Source of the DNA: Sporosarcina sp.
GTDB taxonomy: Bacteria > Bacillota > Bacilli > Bacillales_A > Planococcaceae
Direction: 5' to 3'
DNA length: 64,000 bases
Assembly (NCBI RefSeq): GCF_029257255.1
Contig: NZ_JARICI010000080.1
Location: 1-64,000, forward strand
A program made the position numbers and the translations under genes. This document shows positions 24,687 through 33,010 of the stretch, in pieces. Position 1 is the stretch's first letter; each line of letters opens with the position of its first letter. The notes under the pieces were generated by a model. It was not told the DNA's origin and did no database searches. It saw only the letters and a list, made by a program, of their open reading frames with translations.

Positions 24687-26090
24687 TCACTCCAAAACTT
24701 CAGACCACTCTTCTTTCCACTCATTCACAGCAGCATCAATTTCTTCTTTTGCCCCATCGGCTTCTTCAACCTTTTGGTTTTTCAGTTCTTCAAAATGCGT
24801 ATTTCGCATCTCTTGCTGTTGCTTTGCCATTTCAATTACTTCATCCGCCACTTCTGCACTTATGTACCCCTCATTGCGCAAGAAAGATGCGGCATCCGTT
24901 ATTCGTTGGCTTTCACGTGTCGCAAGATTGGTCAGCCGACCGTATAATTCGATCAGCTCATCCATTTTCCAGACAGAGTCCTGCAGTTTCACACCTTGTT
25001 GTGTGAAAACTTGCATTCGGCTAGGCTGCCATTTGCGGATTAGTACCTCTTCAAATTCCGATTGGTTCCGAACCGTTGCATATTGACCGCCCCCTGCCTC
25101 CGCCACTTGCTTCAGCTGATTTTGGCCTTCATCATCGACGTCAAATCCGATAATATTGACCTTTGCTTCAATTTCGCTGTCATGCAGTTGCTTCGCTTCT
25201 TCCATGGGATCGCCATCGCAAGTTTCCACACCGTCGCTGACGATGTAGATGATATTGCGGTACTTTTCGCGATCATAATCAGACAGGTACTCACGTGCTT
25301 TCGCCATAGCGCCTGCTAAAGGCGTCCAGCCGCTAGCCTGAAATGAATTCAATGCTTCATGAAATGAATTTTCATCATAACTGCTTAACGGATACAAATT
25401 ATCAATAGATGAACAAGATAACTGACGGTCTGCCTCTGTACCTTTCCCCTTATGTCCATAAGCGAATAATGCAATATTCACCGATTCATCCAATCCGCTT
25501 GTGAATTGATCTATCGCATCTTTTGCCAAGTCCATCATCGTTTCACCTTGGATTTCGGCTTTCATACTGCCGCTCGCATCCATTAAGACGACAATATTTG
25601 TCTCCTGAGCTTTCACGCGTTCAATTTCATCCTCGCCGTCCGGCAGTTCAGGCATGACATAGCCATGATCAAAATCTTTTAGCTGATCATAGTACGGCTT
25701 GTACTGGCCTGAACCTAACGTATACACCAGATAGTCATAAACAAGAGCGGCATCTGCTTTGGGATTTTTCTTGAAATAGCCCGGCAGATCATTCTCCACT
25801 ACACCTTTAAACGTATCTTCATAAAATCGAAGGTAATGAACGAAGTTGACCGTCCGTGCCGCTTCAATATCGGGATCCATGAACTCTTCCACCAATGTAC
25901 CTGGAGGCTGACCCATTAACTCTTCCAGCGTTTTTGCCGCAGGGGAAATATCACCGCCATCCTTTTTCTCGGTCACTTGTTCATCTTCAGCATTTGCAGC
26001 AGCAGAATCCTTCGCTGGTTGATTGGAACAGGCTGCTATCAATAAAAGACTACTTGCAATAAATAGGAACATGATCTTTCTTAGCGTCAT
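24687..26090 (-). CDS. VWA-domain lipoprotein
   Basis: 467 residues. A signal peptide with lipobox LLIAACSN (Cys near residue 21) anchors it outside the membrane. A von Willebrand A domain (about 165-350) has the MIDAS start VVLMDASGSMKAEI and NIIYIVSDGVETCDGDP. The last 90 residues are rich in Glu, Lys and Gln and look coiled-coil, with EEADGAKEEIDAAVNEWKEE near the end. It resembles B. subtilis YwmC/YwmD-like proteins of unknown role; adhesion or protein-protein contact is likely. ATG 26090 follows GGGGAGAGGTTGGT. Confidence 0.85.
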   Translation of the reverse strand: MTLRKIMFLFIASSLLLIAACSNQPAKDSAAANAEDEQVTEKKDGGDISPAAKTLEELMGQPPGTLVEEFMDPDIEAARTVNFVHYLRFYEDTFKGVVENDLPGYFKKNPKADAALVYDYLVYTLGSGQYKPYYDQLKDFDHGYVMPELPDGEDEIERVKAQETNIVVLMDASGSMKAEIQGETMMDLAKDAIDQFTSGLDESVNIALFAYGHKGKGTEADRQLSCSSIDNLYPLSSYDENSFHEALNSFQASGWTPLAGAMAKAREYLSDYDREKYRNIIYIVSDGVETCDGDPMEEAKQLHDSEIEAKVNIIGFDVDDEGQNQLKQVAEAGGGQYATVRNQSEFEEVLIRKWQPSRMQVFTQQGVKLQDSVWKMDELIELYGRLTNLATRESQRITDAASFLRNEGYISAEVADEVIEMAKQQQEMRNTHFEELKNQKVEEADGAKEEIDAAVNEWKEEWSEVLE

Positions 26091-26324
26091 ACCAACCTCT
26101 CCCCTTCATAAATATCCTATCTCTATTTACGTTTTAGCAGACGAAGAAGTTTCTATGTAAAAATTCCTAACTTTTCCACAATACCCTTAATTATTTAGTA
26201 GAAAGGAACTTGTCCGAGCAACAGCATACAGTAATTCTGCTGATCACAATCCACCGAAGGCTTTATTTTAGTGAGTTTTTCACGTTATGTTCTCCCTGCT
26301 CATTTATATTGTTTCACAAGTAAG

Positions 26325-26354
26325 TAAAAAACCCCTCTACATAAAGTAAAGGGG
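26325..26354 (-). terminator. Terminator after the DUF378 gene
   Basis: CCCCTcTAC pairs with GTAaAGGGG around a short loop; on the minus strand it is followed by TTTTTTACTTAC. The rest of 26091-26377 shows no gene. Confidence 0.75.
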
Positions 26355-26377
26355 CATGCTGTCACGCCATACGACTT

Positions 26378-26707
26378 TTAGTAATCCTTCTTTATTTCTT
26401 TTTTCTCGGCATCTTTACGTACTTCGGTAAAATCCGGTTCGTCTCCGAATTCCGTGCTGTAGTCCATCTTTGTTGATAGATCACGCTCTGCTCTAATTGC
26501 TTCTTCCGCCTCTTCATCCGGACGGAACAGCAGTGCAATCGTGGCTAATCCGCTAAGCCCTACTATCGCATAAATGATCTTTGCCAATAGAGTGTTTTGT
26601 CCACCGAAAATAGTGGCTACCAAGTCAAAGCTGAAAAATCCGATCAGTCCCCAGTTAAGAGCGCCTATAATGACCAAAGCCAATGCAACCCGCATAAACA
26701 TACTCAT
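26378..26707 (-). CDS. DUF378 family small membrane protein
   Basis: 109 residues. Two membrane segments (about 5-25 and 42-63) contain the DUF378 core ALVIIGALNWGLIGFFSFDL and AIVGLSGLATIALLF. A 45-residue charged C-terminal tail is longer than in most members (about 70-80 residues). The function is unknown; some homologues are stress-induced. ATG 26707 lies eight bases after AGGAGG, and an ATG three codons upstream is too close to it. Confidence 0.82.
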   Translation of the reverse strand: MSMFMRVALALVIIGALNWGLIGFFSFDLVATIFGGQNTLLAKIIYAIVGLSGLATIALLFRPDEEAEEAIRAERDLSTKMDYSTEFGDEPDFTEVRKDAEKKEIKKDY

Positions 26708-26871
26708 TCCATACACCTCCTCAGCTTCACATAATCGAATCCATTGATTGAAGATTCTTTCCTATGATTCGCTAATCGAGCATTTTCATGCATGTTTCAT
26801 GAGGATTCAGTTCTATTTGAGTGCTTGGGGCTCTACAGTATAAGAAGACTATAAATGAAAGCAGGGATGAT

Positions 26872-27786
26872 GTGCGGATTGATGGCGTATTTTCAGGAGG
26901 CGGATTGAAAGGATTTGCATTAGTCGGTGCTGTTCAGGAACTCGAAAGTCAGGGTTATCAGTTTGAGCAGGTTGCAGGAACGAGTGCAGGCGCCATTGTG
27001 GCAAGTTTTTTGGCGGCAGGTTATACAGCCGATGAAATTGGGGAACTCTTAGCGGAAGAGGATTTCCAGGCGCTTCTGGACCCAAGAAAAACGTTACTTC
27101 CATTTCCTTTTATGAAATGGGTTTCACTTTATTGGCGCATGGGATTGTATCAGGGCAAAGCGCTGGAAGACTGGTTTTTCGATAAGCTGGCTCGCAAAGG
27201 CTGCTATGCATTTGGTGATTTGCCAAGCGGGTCGTTAAAGTTAGTAGCTTCCGATCTGACCAACGGGAAAATGATGGTGCTGCCCGACGATTTAGATCAG
27301 TACGGCTACGATCCCGATAAGTTTTCCATCGCGAAAGCACTTCGAATGAGCTGCGGCATCCCTTACTTTTTCGAACCAGTTCGTCTGGATGCTCCAAAGG
27401 GAACGATTGTCGTGGACGGCGGCGTGTTAAGCAACTTTCCCATGTGGCTATTCGACGACAATAAGTCAAAAAAGCGTCCGGTAATTGGATTAAAATTAAG
27501 TCGGCGCCAAGAGGATATGCCGGGACGCACCATTCATAACGCTCTTCAGTTATTTGAAGCGCTGTTCTCCACCATGAAAAATGCGCATGACGAAAAATAC
27601 ATTTCACGGGAACATGAACAAAATATCGTTTTCATTCCAGTCGATGATTACAGTGCCACACAATTTGACATGACCGAGGAACAAATGGAGGAACTACTCA
27701 CTATCGGTCGAAACCGTACAAAACAATTTTTAAGAACCTGGTCCCCCAATCGTTTGCATTTAGTCAGTCATCGAAATGTCATCTAA
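26872..27786 (+). CDS. Patatin-like phospholipase
   Basis: About 304 residues of the bacterial patatin family. The oxyanion-hole motif GVFSGGGLKG (near residue 6), the nucleophile elbow GTSAG (Ser near 43) and the catalytic Asp in VDGGVLSNFP (near 185) are all present, giving the Ser-Asp dyad. It has no signal peptide and is therefore cytosolic. I prefer the GTG at 26872, after AGCAGGGATGAT, which gives the usual family N-terminus; an in-frame GTG at 26821 would add 17 residues without a good site. The substrate lipid is unknown. Confidence 0.85.
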   Translation: MRIDGVFSGGGLKGFALVGAVQELESQGYQFEQVAGTSAGAIVASFLAAGYTADEIGELLAEEDFQALLDPRKTLLPFPFMKWVSLYWRMGLYQGKALEDWFFDKLARKGCYAFGDLPSGSLKLVASDLTNGKMMVLPDDLDQYGYDPDKFSIAKALRMSCGIPYFFEPVRLDAPKGTIVVDGGVLSNFPMWLFDDNKSKKRPVIGLKLSRRQEDMPGRTIHNALQLFEALFSTMKNAHDEKYISREHEQNIVFIPVDDYSATQFDMTEEQMEELLTIGRNRTKQFLRTWSPNRLHLVSHRNVI

Positions 27787-27861
27787 ATGAAATATTTTGA
27801 CTGGGATTCAGTTTATAACGCTGTACACCGGGTAAAATGAGTAATAAGGAGGGTCGCGATT

Positions 27862-28014
27862 ATGGAGAATCTACACGATAGTTTTATCCTCAGCCGAGAA
27901 CTTCACCTACTGACAAACGAATACAATACTGCACCCGCCGATATCAAAAACTTCATCATGGAAGATATCAAACTGCTCAAAACAGCTATCTCCCTATTGC
28001 TGGGTGAGTTGTGA
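27862..28014 (+). CDS. Small protein of 50 residues, possibly Spo0E-related
   Basis: A complete 50-codon gene with an excellent AAGGAGGG eight bases before its ATG. The product is helical and acidic. The segment LSRELHLLTNEYN (residues 10-22) recalls the SQELD-centred motif of Spo0E-like aspartyl-phosphate phosphatases (SQELDxLINxY). However, Spo0E proteins carry a preceding helix, and here only nine residues come first, with a further helix after it. It may be a variant or an unrelated small protein. It lies 75 bp after the patatin gene. Confidence 0.6.
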   Translation: MENLHDSFILSRELHLLTNEYNTAPADIKNFIMEDIKLLKTAISLLLGEL

Positions 28015-28025
28015 TAAAACTAATT

Positions 28026-28256
28026 TCACTCATTCAACAGCTTTTCAAGTTGTCGATTCCGTTCTAGTCTTTCAATTTCCTCTGCCAAATCGTATTTTTT
28101 TAATAAATGAAACACCTCATTTAATGTCTCCTGACCCAATGGCTTACGTAAAAACATCCCACATCTTTCAACAAGATTATCCGGTAAATATTCCTGCTGT
28201 TCCTGCAGCTTTTTCAACGTGTCTTCATGCGAATGATCAATTGTACATCTGCTCAT
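28026..28256 (-). CDS. Small hypothetical protein downstream of splB
   Basis: 76 residues, not recognised as a named family. It is charged and helical, with CTIDHSH near the N-terminus, a central ERCGMFLRKPLGQETLNEVF and an Arg/Glu/Leu-rich tail. ATG 28256 follows AAGGGGGAAAG. It lies on the same strand 110 bp beyond splB and convergent with the 50-residue gene. It is not SplA-like. A regulatory or spore role is possible only by position. Confidence 0.65.
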   Translation of the reverse strand: MSRCTIDHSHEDTLKKLQEQQEYLPDNLVERCGMFLRKPLGQETLNEVFHLLKKYDLAEEIERLERNRQLEKLLNE

Positions 28257-28366
28257 GTAACTTTCCCCCTTTTGCCAAACAGTCTATCACATTTTTCAAT
28301 TATATGGAATTAGGGGCTTGCTGCTTGGTTTTCCAGAGCCGCGAGCCTGTTTTTGTGTTGAGGCTC

Positions 28367-29395
28367 TTAAGTAAAATACTCAAGCTTTGCATTCGGAAAG
28401 AATTCTTCAATATAGTGGTACAGCCTATCCTTAATCTGATCTTCTTCATCTTTCGGATAGATATATTTGCCGATTCCATACTTGCCCCACTTATATCGGC
28501 GCTTTTCTTCATCCAGTTCCAGTTTCGTCTTGGGATAATTTTTTTCAATGACTTTCTTAGCGGGCTTCGTAAAACGATGCTGAATTAATTCGAAGGTAAT
28601 GTCGTCACGAGCGTCTTGCGGCAGTTCTGCATCCAGACGTTCGAATAAATGGCGGTAACCCTCTTCCCACCCATCATGCAAGTAAATAGGCGCTACGATA
28701 AAGCCGAGCGGATAGCCAGCCCGTGCCACTTTTCCTGCTGCTTCTATCCGTTTATCCAGCGGAGAGGTGCCGGGTTCAAAGTTCTTGATTACGTAATCGG
28801 CATTGACGCTGAACCGGAATCGGGTGTTGCCGTTATGCTTGGCATCCAGCAGATGATCGACAAAATGAAATTTCGTCACGAAGCGCAGACGTCCGAGTTC
28901 AGTCTGACCGATGTGCTCAATCGCTCGTTTCAATGAATGAGTCAGGTGATCAATGCCCACAATATCTGATGTACACGCTGCTTCAAAACGAGTGATTTCC
29001 GGTGCACGTTCTTCTATATACTTGTCGGCAGCTTCTAAAATTTCTTCCACATTCACATACGTCCGAATATACGGCTTGGACCCCATTGTCGTCTGCAAAT
29101 AGCAGTAATGGCAATGACCCATACATCCGGTCGCAAGTGGAATGGCATATTCAGCGGACGGTTTTGACGTATCGAATTTCAATGTTTTTCGGATACCTAC
29201 AACCAATGTGGACTTCGCAATGCGATATTTTTGGGCATCTGTCTCACCCGGCAAATTACGCACTTGATTATGTGAAGTTGTATAGCGAATTTCAATGTCC
29301 ATGGCTTCAAATTTACGTTTTAGTTCTTGTCCAAGCGGATATTCCAATGCATTCGGTTCAAAGTAGACTAACTGTGGAACGAAAGGTTTGTTCAT
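28367..29395 (-). CDS. splB: Spore photoproduct lyase
   Basis: 342 residues, the usual SplB length. The radical-SAM cluster motif Cys-x3-Cys-x2-Cys is in TGCMGHCHYCYLQT (near 88-101). The conserved hydrogen-relay cysteine is in EAACTSDIVGIDHL (near 140). SplB uses SAM and a 4Fe-4S cluster to split 5-thyminyl-5,6-dihydrothymine formed by UV in spores, acting at germination. Its presence is strong evidence for an endospore former. The splA gene that precedes splB in B. subtilis is absent here. Confidence 0.95.
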   Translation of the reverse strand: MNKPFVPQLVYFEPNALEYPLGQELKRKFEAMDIEIRYTTSHNQVRNLPGETDAQKYRIAKSTLVVGIRKTLKFDTSKPSAEYAIPLATGCMGHCHYCYLQTTMGSKPYIRTYVNVEEILEAADKYIEERAPEITRFEAACTSDIVGIDHLTHSLKRAIEHIGQTELGRLRFVTKFHFVDHLLDAKHNGNTRFRFSVNADYVIKNFEPGTSPLDKRIEAAGKVARAGYPLGFIVAPIYLHDGWEEGYRHLFERLDAELPQDARDDITFELIQHRFTKPAKKVIEKNYPKTKLELDEEKRRYKWGKYGIGKYIYPKDEEDQIKDRLYHYIEEFFPNAKLEYFT

Positions 29396-29582
29396 CTCGA
29401 ATAACTCCCCTGCATGATTTGGATTTTAGATAGTGTGGATCATTGCAGCTTAATTATGAGAAGTCAGATTCTGCTTTGTAAAAAAATGGACAATACTCCT
29501 ATTGATTTATTGAAATTTTGATCAATAATCAATACATACTGCAGTTTGTTTTTCATTCAGAAAAGTAGGAGTTGAACAGACG

Positions 29583-30911
29583 ATGAAAACTGTTCGGAAA
29601 CGACGTAAAACTATTTCTCCGCCTGCTTTAATTGCTGTATCGTTTGTATTGACCATTTTAACCGGTACATTGCTTCTGAAACTGCCAATGGCAACCTACA
29701 CACCAATTAGCTGGGTAGATGCATTTTTTACCGCCACTTCGGCCACAACCGTTACGGGCCTGGGTGTATTTGATATCCATACCACACTGACGTTATTCGG
29801 TGAAATCGTTTTGCTGCTGATGATTCAAATCGGGGGCGTTGGTTTAATGGCGTTCGCTGTCGCCACACTAATGATTCTCGGCAGAAAAGTCGGCATGAAA
29901 AACCGGATATTCATACAGGAAACATTTAGCTATCAATCCATTGGAGGCACACTCAAATTCCTGCGTGAAATTTTATTGTTCGTTTTCATCACGGAAGGTA
30001 TTGCGTTTATTGCGCTGTCATTCTTCTGGGTTCCTGAATTCGGATGGAAGCACGGCCTGTATTACAGTGTATTCCATGTCGTGTCTGCATTTAATAATGC
30101 CGGTTTTTCAATATTTCCTGATAACTTGGCGTCTTTCGCAGGAAATCCCGCTGTGACCATCATCTTATCGGGCTTATTTATTATTGGCGGCATCGGTTTT
30201 GTAGTCGTCATGGATGTGCTGCATAAACGCTCCATACGCCAATGGGCACTGCACACAAAAATGATGATTTACGGTACATTAATCGTCAATGCCATCGCTG
30301 CCCTGTTTCTGCTCATACTTGAATTTCACAATGAAAAAACGATTGCCGACATGAGTTTTTTGGGTAAAGTAGGGACTTCCTATTTTCAGGCTGTCACACC
30401 AAGAACCGCTGGATTCAATATGGTGGCTGTCGGTGATATGGAAGAGTCCTCGCTCTTACTCACTCTTGTCCTTATGTTTATTGGAGGAGGAAGTGCTTCC
30501 ACAGCATCCGGAATTAAACTGACGACATTTATCGTTATTGTTTTGGCGACGCTGACGTATTTCAGAGGGATCAAAGAGCCGCATATTTTTAAGCGCACCA
30601 TTAAAGCAGAGATTATCGTGCGTTCCATGGCAATTGCCGCAGTCAGTTCTGGCGTGATTTTCACTGCCTTATTTTTATTGACCATCACAGAAAAAATGCC
30701 GTTCCTGGCTCTTCTTTTTGAAACGGTTTCCGCATTTGGCACTGTCGGATTATCGGTCGGCATTACAGGCGATTTAAGTTCTGCAGGAAAAGTCATTATT
30801 TGCATCGTCATGTTTTTGGGACGCATCGGCCCGTTGACACTGTTTTTCCTACTGATTAGAACAAAAAAAGAATCGTATCATTATTCATACGATCAAGTAC
30901 AAACAGGTTGA
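29583..30911 (+). CDS. TrkH/KtrB family potassium transporter
   Basis: 442 residues with four M1-P-M2 repeats. The selectivity-filter glycines are visible in SATTVTGLGVFD (near 51), AFNNAGFSIFP (near 171), VTPRTAGFNMV (near 275) and AFGTVGLSVGI (near 394). It resembles the KtrB/KtrD membrane subunit, which pairs with a KtrA/KtrC RCK protein; none is encoded nearby. ATG 29583 follows AGTAGGAGTTGAACAG. A good terminator ends the single-gene unit. Confidence 0.92.
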   Translation: MKTVRKRRKTISPPALIAVSFVLTILTGTLLLKLPMATYTPISWVDAFFTATSATTVTGLGVFDIHTTLTLFGEIVLLLMIQIGGVGLMAFAVATLMILGRKVGMKNRIFIQETFSYQSIGGTLKFLREILLFVFITEGIAFIALSFFWVPEFGWKHGLYYSVFHVVSAFNNAGFSIFPDNLASFAGNPAVTIILSGLFIIGGIGFVVVMDVLHKRSIRQWALHTKMMIYGTLIVNAIAALFLLILEFHNEKTIADMSFLGKVGTSYFQAVTPRTAGFNMVAVGDMEESSLLLTLVLMFIGGGSASTASGIKLTTFIVIVLATLTYFRGIKEPHIFKRTIKAEIIVRSMAIAAVSSGVIFTALFLLTITEKMPFLALLFETVSAFGTVGLSVGITGDLSSAGKVIICIVMFLGRIGPLTLFFLLIRTKKESYHYSYDQVQTG

Positions 30912-30920
30912 TGGATACAC

Positions 30921-30952
30921 GGACTGCATATATCATCTATGCAGTCCTTTTT
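30921..30952 (+). terminator. Terminator after the K+ transporter gene
   Basis: GGACTGCATA pairs with TATGCAGTCC around a 7-nt loop, followed by TTTTT. Confidence 0.88.
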
Positions 30953-30966
30953 CTGTATGACTATAG

Positions 30967-31893
30967 CTAGGCAATCGTATGGAAAGTAATCGTAATATCT
31001 ACCGGACAGCCGCAAATCGTTTCCAAGCAGTCTAAACTCGAAACCGTGATGGAACGTGCATTATTCGACGGAATGAAGAAGGACTCCCCATCCATTTTAA
31101 CCACTGCTTTTATGTCGTTTTTATTCGTAATAGTGACCGTCGCATAGAGCAACTGGTCTGTGAAATTATGAAATACTTTTCCCGAAGCATTACATAGATG
31201 AACCGTTTCCGTGATCAGCACCATTTCTCTGAAGTATTTTGGCCTCTTAGGAAAGCAGTCCTGTATTCGATTTGTATATAGTTGATGAAGAGAGATTGTA
31301 TAACGTCCGGTCACACGGGCTGACGGTGTAGTGATCTCCACCAGTACTATATCTTTTATTGCTATACTGACGGTTTCGCCCCTGGCTACTGTCAGAAATA
31401 CATCTTCTTGCGACCGGCTCGAAATCCGGAGCTGTATCTTTTCCTTCGTTCCCTTCCAATAGGAGAAAACAAAAAATGCTATGGATGATGTACATGAATA
31501 ATTCCTATAAATAACAGGCTGCTCAGAAGACCATTCCCTACATATATTCCCGCAGGCAGCGTTTCTTACTGTGTCCTTCAATTCCACCCAGTCCAGCACG
31601 GGACGGGCCAATTTCTGCACTGCACATACACAATCGAGTGTAATCATCAGTGTTTTATTCGTACGAATCAATAACAGACGTTTTCGAAAGATAGGACGGA
31701 TTAATTGCAGGACTACACAGCCTGTTTCGTAATTAATATGTTGAACTGAAAAATAACACGTCGTAAAACAATTGCCATTCGACATTTTACCCGCGGCACG
31801 CAGCACTCCGTTCTGCATCGTCACATGGACCAGCGTATTTTTGGAGAACAATTCTCCGCACTTGCCCTGATGCCCCCTTCTGCTCTGTATCAT
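30967..31893 (-). CDS. CotZ-like / Ena-like fusion spore-surface protein
   Basis: 308 residues. Residues 1-95 look like the CotY/CotZ coat and exosporium domain: NGNCFTTCYFSVQHI, then ETGCVVLQLIRPIF and the ending TLDCVCAVQKL keep its cysteine pattern. From about 105 to 200 a beta-rich stretch with CREW, EKIQLRISSRSQEDVFLTV and VTGRYTISLHQLY resembles the DUF3992 domain of S-type endospore appendage (Ena) subunits. A second such stretch runs from about 235 to 308 (ATVTITNKNDIKAVV, then SSLDCLETICGCPVDITITF). ATG 31893 follows AAAGGATGAT. A sigma-K-type -10 lies upstream. It faces the Ena-like gene at 32093. Domain calls are by eye; the anchor role is inference. Confidence 0.65.
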   Translation of the reverse strand: MIQSRRGHQGKCGELFSKNTLVHVTMQNGVLRAAGKMSNGNCFTTCYFSVQHINYETGCVVLQLIRPIFRKRLLLIRTNKTLMITLDCVCAVQKLARPVLDWVELKDTVRNAACGNICREWSSEQPVIYRNYSCTSSIAFFVFSYWKGTKEKIQLRISSRSQEDVFLTVARGETVSIAIKDIVLVEITTPSARVTGRYTISLHQLYTNRIQDCFPKRPKYFREMVLITETVHLCNASGKVFHNFTDQLLYATVTITNKNDIKAVVKMDGESFFIPSNNARSITVSSLDCLETICGCPVDITITFHTIA

Positions 31894-31923
31894 CTGATCA
31901 TCCTTTAAATAGACTTAGTACTT

Positions 31924-31932
31924 TATTGTATG
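31924..31932 (-). promoter_or_regulatory. Sigma-K-type -10 element of the CotZ/Ena fusion gene
   Basis: On the minus strand CATACAATA is an exact match to the sigma-K -10 consensus CATANNNTA, 30 bp before the start codon. I see no clear AC at the usual -35 distance, so the call is moderate. Confidence 0.5.
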
Positions 31933-32092
31933 AAACAAAACCGATACGCCTTGTACTATTCACCCGTAAAAAGTTTTATTGATAACCTACGAGACGAGCA
32001 ACCAAGTACTTCTTTCGCTGCTGCATTAGATATAACAGAAGGACAGAGCAACACAGAAAGTCCTTCAGATCAAAGCGAGGGAGGTGAAATAT

Positions 32093-32524
32093 ATGTGTGG
32101 AGGAGGATGTTGTCCAGATCCGGTTTTTGCTCCGGATCCTCAGTCGTTCTTAGCTTCTACTTCTGCTTGTGGTAATTGGTGCTATCCTTGCGGTTCAACT
32201 TTTAGAACACTTTGGGAAAAAGAAAATAGTTTTACAGGCAAAGTTTCTGGTACTGTAACGATTAATTACCAAGGAGGCTGTGACAATTTACTTGGCGTGG
32301 TTGTATACGATAGCCAGAATAAACCTTACGACAATGTTTCAGGAGCAAGTTTTGTTGTTCCTAAGGCAGTTGGAAAATGTTTGACAGATACGACAGGTAA
32401 TACTGTCAGTCGAGCATTCCCAGATATCAGTAGAGTGGAAATTGTTTGTAATTCCCTTTCGGAAACTTCAACAAATTGCTTCGGAAAGTATTGCTTAGAT
32501 TTACACTATACGGTCACAGTTTAA
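32093..32524 (+). CDS. Ena-like (DUF3992) endospore appendage subunit
   Basis: 143 residues. The N-terminus MCGGGCCPDP has the paired cysteines of the S-type Ena N-terminal connector, which in Bacillus cereus forms disulfides to the next subunits of the fibre. The body is Ser/Thr/Val-rich and beta-stranded (FTGKVSGTVTINYQGGC, then GKYCLDLHYTVTV at the end), as in DUF3992. Ten cysteines in 143 residues fit a disulfide-locked spore fibre. ATG 32093 lies six bases after GGGAGGTG; a GTG at 32084 overlaps that site. A strong terminator follows. It is divergent from the CotZ/Ena fusion. Assembly into fibres is inferred. Confidence 0.7.
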   Translation: MCGGGCCPDPVFAPDPQSFLASTSACGNWCYPCGSTFRTLWEKENSFTGKVSGTVTINYQGGCDNLLGVVVYDSQNKPYDNVSGASFVVPKAVGKCLTDTTGNTVSRAFPDISRVEIVCNSLSETSTNCFGKYCLDLHYTVTV

Positions 32525-32534
32525 TATCAACATG

Positions 32535-32565
32535 CCCTTCAGAGAAAATCTCTGAAGGGTTTTTT
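32535..32565 (+). terminator. Terminator after the Ena-like gene
   Basis: A perfect 11-bp stem CCCTTCAGAGA / TCTCTGAAGGG with a 3-nt loop and TTTTTT. Confidence 0.92.
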
Positions 32566-32569
32566 AGTA

Positions 32570-32608
32570 TTGACTCAACTGTTACTACCGTATATACTGC
32601 ACATATAC
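32570..32608 (+). promoter_or_regulatory. Sigma-A promoter and dyad operator of the GntR-ABC operon
   Basis: TTGACT (32570-32575), a 17-bp spacer and TATACT (32593-32598) form a near-consensus promoter. An inverted repeat GTATAT (32590-32595) / ATATAC (32603-32608) overlaps the -10 and start point, as expected for autorepression by the YtrA-type regulator encoded next. Confidence 0.72.
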
Positions 32609-32633
32609 AGTTAACAAAGAAAAGGGTGATGTA

Positions 32634-33005
32634 TTGAATATTGTCATCTCCAATTCGGTGAATCAGCCGATTTATTTGCAGATTAAGAATCAGTTGAAGG
32701 AGCAGATTTTGCTGGGTGCACTGCAGGAAAAAGAAGCTTTGCCATCGATCCGCAAGCTTGCGAAAGACCTTCAGATTAGTGTGATCACAACGAAAAAGGC
32801 TTATGAAGAATTGGAACGCGACGGACTTATTGAAACGTTTCCAGGCAAAGGTTCATTTGTCGCTGCACAGAACCGTGAGCTTTTGAAAGAAGAGCAATTG
32901 AAGAAAATTGAGCAGCAGCTGGTGAATGTGATTGAAGACGGCCGCGCATTTGACGTGGGTCTTGAAGAATTGATTCATATGCTGACACTACTGTACGAGG
33001 AGTGA
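32634..33005 (+). CDS. GntR family regulator, YtrA type
   Basis: 123 residues, the short YtrA class: a winged-helix domain (about 8-75) with QIKNQLKEQILLGAL, LPSIRKLAKDLQISVITTKK and GLIETFPGKGSFVA, then a 45-residue dimerisation tail. YtrA regulators repress ABC transporter operons in which they are encoded and often respond to cell-envelope antibiotics. The TTG start at 32634 follows AAAGGGTGA. The stop lies five bases before the ATPase start. Confidence 0.88.
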   Translation: MNIVISNSVNQPIYLQIKNQLKEQILLGALQEKEALPSIRKLAKDLQISVITTKKAYEELERDGLIETFPGKGSFVAAQNRELLKEEQLKKIEQQLVNVIEDGRAFDVGLEELIHMLTLLYEE

Positions 33006-33010
33006 AAAGA

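Noticed and set aside
31930..32175. 81-codon frame on the plus strand upstream of and overlapping the Ena-like gene
   Set aside because: It has no ribosome-binding site, overlaps the sigma-K-type -10 at its first codon and runs out of frame into the Ena-like gene, which has a strong site of its own.
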